A DNA stretch of 8,802 bases from CBDDBU01 sp965226045 (lineage in GTDB: Bacteria; Pseudomonadota; Alphaproteobacteria; VGEJ01), in the NCBI GenBank assembly GCA_965226045.1, contig CBDDBU010000013.1, positions 1 to 8,802 of the forward strand, written 5' to 3'. The notes beneath the pieces were generated by a model. That model worked only from the letters and a program-made list of their open reading frames with translations, did no database searches and was not told where the DNA came from. The position numbers were made by a program, and so were the translations under genes. The first letter of the stretch is position 1. The number at the start of each line of letters is the position of its first letter. This document shows, piece after piece, positions 1 through 5,866 of this stretch.

Positions 1-40
1 ATCTGCATGTGCCAAGGTGGTGTTGTAGTTCGACCCCCTG

Positions 41-47
41 AAGGAGG
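41..47 (+). promoter_or_regulatory. Ribosome binding site of the IS110-family gene
   Basis: AAGGAGG followed by another GAGG lies 5-8 bases before a GTG codon at 56. This strong purine-rich site supports GTG 56 as the start of the truncated IS110-family recombinase gene, since no ATG is better placed. Confidence 0.6.
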
Positions 48-55
48 AGGCATCC

Positions 56-412
56 GTGGAACAGGTTACCATCGTCGGGATTGATTTGGCGAAGCGCAGC
101 TTTCAGCTTCATGGTGCTGGGGCGGACGGCTCTGTCGCGTTCCGCAGGAAGCTGAGCCGGGAGAGATTGCTTGACTTTCTCGCTTCTCAGCCGCGCTGCG
201 TGGTCGCGATGGAGGCTTGCGCGGGCGCTCATCAATGGGGCCGCGAGATCGGACAGCTCGGCCACGAGGTGAGGTTGCTCCCGCCGATCTACGTCAAGCC
301 GTTCGTGAAGCGGCATAAGAACGACATGGCGGACGCAGAGGCGATCTGCGAGGCGGCGCAGCGCCCGACGATGCGCTTCGTGGCGGTGAAGACGGAAGAA
401 CAGCAGCCCGGC
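56..412 (+). pseudogene. IS110-family transposase, N-terminal fragment cut by IS21
   Basis: This is the N-terminal third of an IS110-family DEDD recombinase. Seen: a RuvC-like opening VGIDLAKRSFQLHG with D10, then VVAMEACAGAH with E53, then KRHKNDMADAEAI with D90 and D93. These match the four acidic positions of the family's catalytic domain. About 119 residues remain of the family's usual 300-400, and the C-terminal domain with the conserved serine is absent. The reading frame then runs into the IS21 left end (TGT at 413) and stops a few codons later. The start is GTG at 56, behind a strong ribosome binding site. In the IS110 group, the non-coding end upstream of the gene is known to encode a bridge RNA; only 55 bases of that end are visible here, too few to judge. 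The fragment should be inactive. Confidence 0.9.
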
Positions 413-419
413 TGTGGAA

Positions 420-440
420 CGGCGTGCAAAGTTGACCCCT
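420..440 (+). repeat. IS21 left-end repeat L1
   Basis: CGGCGTGCAAAGTTGACCCC begins 7 bases inside the IS21 left tip. It matches L2 (454-473) as a direct repeat and R1 and R2 at the other end in inverted orientation. Such subterminal repeats are the expected IstA binding sites in IS21 elements; that role is inferred from the family. Confidence 0.7.
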
Positions 441-453
441 GTTGAGGGGTGAT

Positions 454-473
454 CGGCGTCCAAATTTGCCCCC
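454..473 (+). repeat. IS21 left-end repeat L2
   Basis: CGGCGTCCAAATTTGCCCCC is the second, slightly diverged copy of the subterminal repeat, 34 bases after L1. It lies just upstream of istA, so IstA binding here could also affect istA transcription; that is inference. Confidence 0.65.
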
Positions 474-1667
474 CTGAGCCTGGCTAGTCCAAGTCACCTC
501 GTTTTTGGGCGGACGAGGTGGTGGGGGATGTTGGTCGTGGAGACGATAGCGCGGATCCGGCGGGAGTATTTCGTCAAGGGGAAGCCGATCAAGGAGATCG
601 TGCGGGACGTGAAGGTCTCGCGCAACACGGTGCGCAAGGTGATCCGTTCGCAGGCGACGGCGTTCACCTACGACCGGCGGGTCCAGCCGATGCCGAAGCT
701 GGGGCCGTGGACGGCCGAGCTGGAGCGGATGCTGGAGGCCAACGAGACCAAGTCGAAGCGGGAGCGGCTGACGCTGCTACGGATCTCCGAAGCCCTCGAG
801 GGTCTGGGCTATGGCGGCGGCTACGACGCGGTGCGGCGCTACGCCAAGGCGTGGCGGTGGCGCCGTTGGGCATCGACGGCGCAGACCTATGTGCCGTTGG
901 TGTTCTCGCCGGGCGAGGCCTATCAGTTCGACTGGAGCCACGAGTACGTGGTGCTGGCGGGGGTGACGACCAAGGTCAAGGTCGCGCACGTCCGGCTGTG
1001 CCACAGCCGAATGTTCTTCGTCCGCGCTTATCCGCGCGAGAGCCAGGAGATGGTGTTCGACGCCCACGACCGGGCATTCCGGCTGTTCCAGGGTGCCTGC
1101 CGGCGAGGCATCTACGACAACATGAAGACGGCGGTGCAGACCGTCCTCATCGGCAAGGAGCGCGCGTTCAACCGGCGCTTCGTGCAGATGTGTGGCCACT
1201 ACCTGGTCGAACCGACAGCATGCACGCCGGGAGCGGGATGGGAGAAGGGGCAGGTCGAGAACCAGGTCGGGATCATCCGCGGTCGGTTCTTCACCCCGCG
1301 GCTGCGCTTCAAGACCTACGACGAGCTCAACGCCTGGCTCTTGGACCAGTGCGTCGCCTACGCCCGGGGTCATCCCCACCCGGTGTTCAAGGACAGGACT
1401 GTCTGGCAGGTGTTCGAGGACGAGCGTCCGTCCCTGGTCGGCTATCGCGGGCCGTTCGACGGCTTCCACGCAGTCCCGGCGTCGGTGTCGAAGACCTGCC
1501 TGGTGCGCTTCGACAGCAACAAGTACAGCGTGGCGGCGCGCGCCGTCGGCCGTCCGGTCGAGGTCCATGCCTACGCCGATCGCATCGTCATCCGCCAGGA
1601 CGGCGAGATCGTCGCCGAGCATGCCCGGCGCTTCGGCCGCGACCAGACCGTCTATGACCCGTGGCAC

Positions 1668-1670
1668 TAG
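1668..1670 (+). other. In-frame amber (TAG) codon inside istA
   Basis: TAG splits an otherwise uninterrupted istA frame (528-2039). The next 122 codons are in the same frame and read as normal IstA C-terminus. This is a nonsense mutation, a sequencing error, or less likely a readthrough site. Confidence 0.8.
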
Positions 1671-2011
1671 GTGCCCGTGCTGGCGAGGAAGCCCGGTGCG
1701 CTTCGTAACGGCGCGCCGTTCAAGGACTGGGCGCTGCCCGGCGCCCTGGGTCGCGTGCGCGTCCGGCTCGCCGGCCACGACGACGGCGACAGGCAGATGG
1801 TCGAGATCCTCACCGCCGTGCTGGCGGATGGGCTGGCGGCGGTGGAGGCCGCCTGTGCCGAGGCGCTCGCTGGCGGCGTGTGCAGCGCCGACGTCGTGCT
1901 CAACATCCTCAATCGTCGGCGCCAGCCGTCCGAGACGGCGCCGATCCCGACGCCCGCGAACCTGCGTCTTCGCTTTGAGCCGGTGGCCGATTGCACCCGC
2001 TACGACCGCTT

Positions 2012-2019
2012 GAGGGGGG
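2012..2019 (+). promoter_or_regulatory. Ribosome binding site of istB
   Basis: GAGGGGGG lies 6 bases before ATG 2026, inside the end of istA. It fixes the istB start and gives the 14-base istA/istB overlap typical of translationally coupled IS21 genes. Confidence 0.6.
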
Positions 2020-2025
2020 TCGGCC

Positions 2026-2754
2026 ATGGAGCGCCATGAGGTCCTGGAGATGATGGCCGCACTCAAGCTCGCCGGCATGCGCGACGCGTTCGACGAGGTG
2101 CTCGCCGACGGCCTCAAGCGCCAGCATCCGATGCAGCGAATCATCGGCGAGCTGTTGAAGGCCGAGATCGCCGACAAGCAGGCGCGATCCATCAAGTACC
2201 AGATGAGTGGCGCCAAGCTGCCGCTGGCCAAGGAGCTGGCCGACTTCGACTTCACCGACACCCCGGTCAACGAGCCGCTGGTCCGCGAGTTGGCGGTCGG
2301 CGGCTTCCTGGCCAACCAGCGCAACGCCGTGCTGATCGGCGGCACCGGCACCGGCAAGAGCCATCTCGCCGTCGCCATCGCGCGGGCCTGCATCCGCGAT
2401 GGCGCCCGGGGCCGCTTCTTCAACGTCGCCGACCTGGTCAACCGGCTCGAGGCCGAAGCCCGCGCCGGCCGCCAGGGCCGGCTCGCCGATCAGCTGGCCC
2501 GGCGCGACCTCGTCATCCTCGACGAGCTCGGCTACCTGCCCTTCGCCCAAACCGGAGGCCAGCTGCTGTTCCACCTCGTCAGCCGGCTCTACGAGCGCAC
2601 CTCGATCATCGTCACCACCAACCTGACCTTCGGCGAATGGCCGTCCGTCTTCGGCGACGCCAAGATGACCACCGCGCTCCTCGATCGTCTGACGCACCAC
2701 TGCGAGATCATCGAGACCGGAAACGACTCCTGGCGCTTCAAGAATCGGTCCTAA
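2026..2754 (+). CDS. istB: IS21-family helper ATPase IstB
   Basis: IstB is the AAA+ ATPase that assembles on target DNA and activates the IstA transposase. The 242-residue length is normal for the family. Seen: an N-terminal helical region (1-80), Walker A GGTGTGKS at 105-112, Walker B LVILDELG at 162-169 with D166 and E167, a sensor-1 TTN at 197-199, and an arginine-finger candidate in LLDRLTHH (R221). The start ATG overlaps the end of istA by 14 bases in another frame, behind a GA-rich ribosome site, so the two genes form one coupled unit. All key residues are present, so the gene looks intact. However, the upstream istA carries a premature stop, which may lower coupled translation here and leaves the element without a full-length partner unless one is supplied in trans. 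Confidence 0.95.
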   Translation: MERHEVLEMMAALKLAGMRDAFDEVLADGLKRQHPMQRIIGELLKAEIADKQARSIKYQMSGAKLPLAKELADFDFTDTPVNEPLVRELAVGGFLANQRNAVLIGGTGTGKSHLAVAIARACIRDGARGRFFNVADLVNRLEAEARAGRQGRLADQLARRDLVILDELGYLPFAQTGGQLLFHLVSRLYERTSIIVTTNLTFGEWPSVFGDAKMTTALLDRLTHHCEIIETGNDSWRFKNRS

Positions 2755-2806
2755 AGGCAACCGATCCACCTGCGGCCCGGTCGCCCAGGTGGGCCCACAG
2801 GAACCT

Positions 2807-2840
2807 CCCACACGCGGTCCGCCGCCAGCCGCGTGGTGGG
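2807..2840 (+). repeat. GC-rich imperfect hairpin downstream of istB
   Basis: CCCACACGCGG (2807-2817) pairs with CCGCGTGGTGGG (2829-2840) with one bulged base and an 11-base loop. No T run follows, so it is not a clear intrinsic terminator. It could end or stabilise the istAB transcript; this is inference. Confidence 0.4.
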
Positions 2841-2846
2841 CGCGTC

Positions 2847-2862
2847 GGCCCGCGCGCGGGCC
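2847..2862. repeat. 16-bp perfect palindrome GGCCCGCGCGCGGGCC
   Basis: A perfect self-complementary sequence lies in the non-coding 3' part of the IS21 element (2755-2905), seven bases after another hairpin. The rest of this stretch shows no gene. It may form a cruciform or RNA stem, or be only a by-product of high GC. Confidence 0.45.
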
Positions 2863-2905
2863 CCTCCTATGGACTACCTGTACGACCTCCGCCGTGCATC
2901 CCCAA

Positions 2906-2926
2906 AGGGGTCAACATTGCACGCCG
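2906..2926 (-). repeat. IS21 right-end repeat R2
   Basis: Read on the minus strand this is CGGCGTGCAATGTTGACCCC, differing from left repeat L1 at one or two bases in the aligned core. It is the inner of two inverted subterminal repeats at the IS21 right end. Confidence 0.7.
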
Positions 2927-2928
2927 AT

Positions 2929-2950
2929 AGGGGGTCAATGTTCAACGCCG
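2929..2950 (-). repeat. IS21 right-end repeat R1
   Basis: Read on the minus strand this is CGGCGTTGAACATTGACCCC, starting 7 bases inside the right tip, the same spacing as L1 at the left tip. This symmetry supports the assigned element ends at 413 and 2957. Confidence 0.7.
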
Positions 2951-2957
2951 ATTGACA

Positions 2958-3098
2958 CCCCCAGCCAGGAGCAGAAGTGTCGGCGGCGGAGAGGTAGTCC
3001 TCGATATGTATCCGTGTCGAAACTTGCCGTCGTAACCGATCTTGCGCGAGATGCGCCCCCGTACGGCGATCACGCGTCCGGTGGGGACTTGGGTGTTA
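2958..3098. other. Orphan stretch between IS21 and IS630 copy 1, no gene assigned
   Basis: These 141 bases belong to neither IS. The minus strand is open throughout and reads TQVPTGRVIAVRGRISRKIG then YDGKFRHGYISR, a plausible protein fragment whose family I do not recognise. It does not look like the missing C-terminus of the IS110 recombinase, the missing GGDEF domain or the 2-oxo acid dehydrogenase. It is probably a remnant of a chromosomal gene cut on both sides by mobile elements. Confidence 0.4.
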
Positions 3099-3114
3099 GA
3101 CCAACGGTCATTGA

Positions 3115-4177
3115 TCAGAACCCATGCGCCCATTTGCGCATGCCGAGGGACATGATCTTCCATGGTTGGTCGATGAGGTTGTTCCAGGCTTGGCAGCACA
3201 GCGCGACGATGTCTTCGTAGGATTTGAAGATCCGGTTCGACAACCAGTTGTCGCGCATGAATTGCCAGACATTCTCCACCGGGTTCAACTCGGGCGATCG
3301 TGGCGGCAGCGCCAGGACGGTGATGTTGTCGGGGATCGCCAGCTTGGGCGTCAAGTGCCAACCGGCCTGATCGACGATCAGCACCGCATGGGCGCCGGGA
3401 TCGACGGCGGCACTGATCTCGATGAGGTGCGCCGCCATGGCGTCGGTGTCGCACCAGGGCATGACCAGCCCGGCGCCTTTCCCCTTCGCGGGACAGATCG
3501 CGCCGAAGATATAGGCCCATTCGGTGCGCTGGTCGCGGGGCGCCCGCGGGCGCGTGCCACGTCTGGCCCATCGGCGTGTGAGCTTATTCTTCTGGCCGAT
3601 GCGGGCTTCATCTTGCCACCACAGCTCTATCTCGACGCCTTTCGGGAGCCTCGCCCGGATCTTCGCCAGTTCGGCGGGGAAGTTTTTTTTTAAAAGCCTC
3701 GACGGCCAGCTCGTTTTGCGCGTAGTGGCGCGGCCGCGCCGAGATCTTGGCGAAGCCGAGCGCCTTCAACTCTCGCCCGACCGTGGTCTCGTCGAGCGAG
3801 ATGGCGAACGTCTCCAAGAGCCACCGCGCCAGGTCCTTGCGCCGCCAGCGCACGACGCCGTCGACCGCCGGGACCGGGCCGGCCTCAACAACCTCCGCCA
3901 GTGCGCGGCGGTGATCGGCGTTGAGCTTCGAGGGTGCGCCCGGTGACTTCCCATCGACCAGCCCGTCCGGTCCGCGGGCGTTGAAGCGCAGCACCCAGTC
4001 GCGAATGATCTGCAGACCGACGCCGCCGATCCGCGACGCATCCGTCCTGCTGCCACCATCGTAGACCTCGGCCAACGCCAGCAGACGACGGCTCTGGGTC
4101 GCGTCCCTGGTCCTCTTCGCGAGGCGCCGCAGTGAGACGCTGTCAAAATCGTTCCGTAAGTCGATAGGCGCTGCCAT
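3115..4177 (-). CDS. IS630-family transposase, two frames joined by recoding, copy 1
   Basis: This DDE transposase is encoded in two frames. The first (start 4177, stop 3608) holds an N-terminal helix-turn-helix region containing GGVGLQIIRDWVLRFNARG. The second (open from 3684 to the stop at 3115) holds the catalytic part: WWQDEARIG, LIVDQAGWH, and LPPRSPELNPVENVW. They meet at a run of nine A on the coding strand (3683-3691); a +1 shift there, or loss of one A by slippage, gives a 353-residue protein with D189, D269 and E301. That size is normal for the family. ATG 4177 is preferred over ATG 4189 because GAGG lies 6 bases before it. Without recoding, only a 189-residue DNA-binding protein would be made. 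The same A9 junction in copy 2 argues against random decay. Confidence 0.85.
3683..3691 (-). other. A9 slippery run, predicted transposase recoding site, copy 1
   Basis: On the coding strand the site reads GCTTTTAAAAAAAAACTT. The upstream frame reads F-K-K-K-L, and the downstream catalytic frame begins AAC-TTC-CCC. Joining needs +1 (or -2) ribosomal shifting, or transcripts with 8 or 11 A. Slippage on such runs is a known way for IS families to make full transposase. Confidence 0.7.
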
Positions 4178-4183
4178 GGCGAA

Positions 4184-4187
4184 CCTC
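4184..4187 (-). promoter_or_regulatory. Ribosome binding site deciding the IS630 transposase start, copy 1
   Basis: GAGG on the minus strand lies 6 bases before ATG 4177 and overlaps the upstream in-frame ATG 4189. This favours 4177 as the start. Confidence 0.5.
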
Positions 4188-4265
4188 ATTGGTTCACCAC
4201 ATTGAGTCAGAGATCGGACCGCTTGGGAAGCCCCAACGTGAGTCAGGCATTCCGCTCGGTGGTAT

Positions 4266-5012
4266 TAGCACGCTGACCTTGGTGTCGAACCGATCGGCGC
4301 GATTAAATTCGGTCTCGGCGATGGTGATAATGCGCGACCGATTGGGCAGGCCGGTGAGCAGATCGGTGGTCGCGGCGCTTTCGAGATCGACCATCAGTTG
4401 GAAGGTCCGCTTGACCGCCTGTTCGCGCAAATAGCTCAGCAGGATGACCGAAGAGAATCCGCTCGCGGAAACCACGGTGGCGGCGGCGAAATCCGGCGGT
4501 ATGCCGCCTAGCAACGGATAGATCGCGAACGGGAGGACGAACAGCGCGAGAACCGACACCGCGACGGTGCGATGATTCAACACGATAATGGCGATGAATA
4601 TCCCGATCACCAGCTCTCCGGACACCAACACAAATCCCGCATGGGCCGGAAGCGGCGCGGTGATCGCGGTGCACACGACGGCGAGAAACACCGTGATAAT
4701 GATGAACAGCGCGTCGGGATAGCGGCGGAGGGTGGGTATGTAGGTCGACGCCCCAAACAACAGGACGACGATCGATATCATCCCCCGGTGCGGCAAATTC
4801 CGCGCGGCGACTTGGGGGTCGATCAGCAGGTCGAGGGCGAAATTGGCAAAAAACAGCACCGCGCCGAACAACAAGCCCAGCCGCATCATCGCGATCACGC
4901 GCTTGTCGCGCCAATCGCGATAGGCCGGCATGTCCAGCTCGCTCAGCGAAACCGGGCGAAACATGTCGACGATCGAATTTTGCTCCGGGGCGACCACGGG
5001 TGTCCATGTCAC
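4266..5012 (-). pseudogene. Membrane diguanylate cyclase, GGDEF domain cut off by IS630 copy 1
   Basis: Diguanylate cyclases make cyclic di-GMP from GTP. The surviving part has a short cytoplasmic N-terminus, then about six hydrophobic segments (roughly residues 43-63, 77-94, 101-120, 124-146, 149-167, 175-195), a linker, and the start of a GGDEF domain, ATTDLLTGLPNRSRI (about 214-228), followed by FDTKVSVL. Here the IS630 right tip begins, so the GG(D/E)EF active-site loop is missing and no enzyme activity is expected. A few IS-derived codons extend the frame to a stop at 4194. The start is uncertain: GTG 5012 gives the longest frame, ATG at 4964 (residue 17) is the alternative, and neither has a strong ribosome site. 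It lies 133 bases downstream of copB on the same strand. The type of sensor domain is not recognised. Confidence 0.85.
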
Positions 5013-5100
5013 GATAAGGGATTTTCCGACTTAAACCATAGATAGTGTGCGCCCATACCGTGACCACCCAGCAACAAAAATTTACATTTGGGTTTAGGCC

Positions 5101-5138
5101 AAGATTCGGCAACCTCTTGTTGTCACATCCAGAATCTT
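5101..5138 (-). terminator. Bulged hairpin after copB, possible transcription end
   Basis: AAGATTC (5101-5107) pairs with GAATCTT (5132-5138), and inside it a 6-bp stem built around CAAC (5110-5113) and GTTG (5119-5122) closes a 5-base loop, with a one-sided 7-base bulge. It starts 8 bases after the copB stop. No T run follows directly on the minus strand, so terminator function is weakly supported. Apart from this, the 5013-5145 gap shows nothing clear. Confidence 0.3.
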
Positions 5139-5145
5139 TATCGCG

Positions 5146-5853
5146 TCAGAAGAACAGCCGAAGCCCGGCGACGAAGGCCAGCGAATCGACGTCGTGACCC
5201 GCGCCACGGGCGATATCGGCGGTCCGGAACAGGTGGCGCTCGTAGGCAATGCCGATATAAGGCGCGATTTCGCGGACGATTTCGTAGCGCAAGCGCAGGC
5301 CGAGTTCGATCCCGGTCAGACCGGCGCCGATGTCGCGTTCGTCGATGTCCTGGGCCGCCAATTCGAGCTCGAACAACGGCTGAAGGATCAGCCGCTGGGT
5401 GATCAGCAGATCGTATTCGGCCTCGAAGCGCGCCGTCACATCGGCGTGGTCGCTGACGAACAGCGCGGCATCGACCTCGAACCATTGCGGCGCCAGACCC
5501 TGCAGACCGAGGACCGCGTGCGCCCGCGACGGATGCGGCCCGAAGTCATAACGCACCCCCGCCTGGACATCGAAAAAGTCGGAGACCAGCCGGCTGTACA
5601 ACAGCTGGACTTCCGCCGTCTCGATCCCACCGCCGAATTCGAGCTCGCCCTTGGTCTTGAGATACGCCTTGTCGAAATCGGTGCCGATCCAGCCCTGCGC
5701 CTCCCACGCGTAGCCGTCATGATCGCCGAGGCGCACCTCGTTCTGATCCATCTGAAAAAAAGTAACCACCTGATCGTCGCCTTCTCCGGCTAGCGCCGGG
5801 GGCATCAATACGAGGATGAGGACCACGATCCACTTGATGGTCTGTAGGGACAT
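5146..5853 (-). CDS. copB: Copper resistance protein CopB (outer membrane)
   Basis: CopB/PcoB proteins are outer-membrane beta-barrels that work with the multicopper oxidase CopA in copper tolerance. This one has 235 residues. Residues 1-22 form a signal peptide (hydrophobic IVVLILVLMPP, cleavage after ALA). Family-like stretches follow: WEAQGWIGTDFDKAYLKTKG (50-69), VQLLYSR, FFDVQAGVRYDF, FEVDAALFVSDHADVTARFE, GAGLTGIELGLRLRYEI and APYIGIAYERH. The protein ends in LRLFF; a terminal phenylalanine is the usual outer-membrane insertion signal. ATG 5853 is chosen because AAGGA lies 8 bases before it and the signal peptide begins there. It is 11 bases downstream of copA on the same strand, so they form an operon. 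The Met/His-rich N-terminal region found in many CopB proteins is absent, making this a short form. The gene looks intact. Confidence 0.92.
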   Translation of the reverse strand: MSLQTIKWIVVLILVLMPPALAGEGDDQVVTFFQMDQNEVRLGDHDGYAWEAQGWIGTDFDKAYLKTKGELEFGGGIETAEVQLLYSRLVSDFFDVQAGVRYDFGPHPSRAHAVLGLQGLAPQWFEVDAALFVSDHADVTARFEAEYDLLITQRLILQPLFELELAAQDIDERDIGAGLTGIELGLRLRYEIVREIAPYIGIAYERHLFRTADIARGAGHDVDSLAFVAGLRLFF

Positions 5854-5861
5854 GTCCGGTG

Positions 5862-5866
5862 TCCTT
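5862..5866 (-). promoter_or_regulatory. Ribosome binding site of copB
   Basis: AAGGA on the minus strand overlaps the copA stop codon TAA (5865-5867) and lies 8 bases before ATG 5853. It fixes the copB start and suggests coupled translation with copA. Confidence 0.6.

Larger units (their letters stand above)
528..2039 (+). pseudogene. istA: IS21-family transposase IstA, interrupted by in-frame amber codon
   Basis: IstA is the DDE transposase of IS21. The frame runs from ATG 528 to TGA 2037-2039, about 503 residues, the usual family size, but is broken by TAG at 1668-1670. Before the stop are 380 residues: a helix-turn-helix near residues 20-40 (KPIKEIVRDVKVSRNTVRKV) and catalytic D135 (QFDWSHE), D197 (YDNMK) and E244 (GQVENQV). 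After the stop the same frame continues with PVLARKPGALRNGAPF, which in homologues directly follows a DPWHYL-type motif. The site reads CAC-TAG-GTG where CAC-TAC-CTG would be expected, so a CC to GG change explains both odd codons. A GAGGTGG/GTGGGGG ribosome site precedes the ATG. The shortened protein keeps all catalytic residues but loses about 122 C-terminal residues, so activity is doubtful unless the amber is suppressed. Confidence 0.85.
413..2957 (+). mobile_element. IS21-family insertion sequence (about 2545 bp)
   Basis: The two ends are imperfect inverted repeats starting with TGT (413) and ending with ACA (2957). Left reads TGTGGAACGGCGTGCAAAG; right, on the opposite strand, reads TGTCAATCGGCGTTGAACAT. 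Each end carries two copies of a repeat of about 20 bases, the multiple-terminal-repeat pattern typical of IS21. Inside are istA and istB, overlapping by 14 bases, as in the family. The length fits the 2-2.6 kb family range. No 4-8 bp target duplication is visible (left flank GCCCGGC, right flank CCCCCAG), and the interrupted IS110 gene does not resume on the right. I infer that the flank was rearranged after insertion, or that an end is off by a few bases. Confidence 0.85.
3099..4265 (-). mobile_element. IS630-family insertion sequence, copy 1
   Basis: The sequence matches 7547-8713 over about 1170 bases; I noticed only one internal difference (T at 3773, G at 8221) plus the base at the left tip. 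Tips are ACCAACGG on the left and CGGTGGTAT on the right (ATACCACCG on the other strand), a short inverted repeat. IS630 elements insert at and duplicate TA. With these limits, TA flanks both sides (3097-3098 and 4266-4267); a narrower choice (3101-4262) would give GA on the left of this copy, so the limits are uncertain by 2-3 bases. The right tip sits inside a diguanylate cyclase gene. TGAGTCAG occurs twice near the right tip (4203-4210 and 4239-4246) and CATGCGC/GCGCATG forms a 7-bp hairpin near the left tip (3123-3142). Confidence 0.85.

Noticed and set aside
1..55. A bridge-RNA gene in the IS110 left end
   Set aside because: Only 55 bases upstream of the recombinase gene are in the window, too little to find the paired loops of a bridge RNA.
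518..1657. A 379-codon plus-strand frame overlapping istA
   Set aside because: It is an out-of-frame reading of istA with glycine/arginine/proline-rich composition and no recognisable domain.
777..2441. A 554-codon minus-strand open frame across the IS21 genes
   Set aside because: It is antisense to istA and istB, whose motifs are unmistakable. Long antisense frames are common in GC-rich DNA, and this one shows no family motif.
3123..3142. CATGCGC/GCGCATG hairpin near the IS630 left tip as a terminator
   Set aside because: It lies inside the transposase coding end and has no T run after it on the coding strand, so terminator function is not supported.
2942..3571. A 209-codon minus-strand frame across IS630 copy 1 and the IS21 tip
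   Set aside because: Most of it is an out-of-frame reading of the transposase. Only the part over 2958-3098 might be real, and it is listed separately as an orphan stretch.
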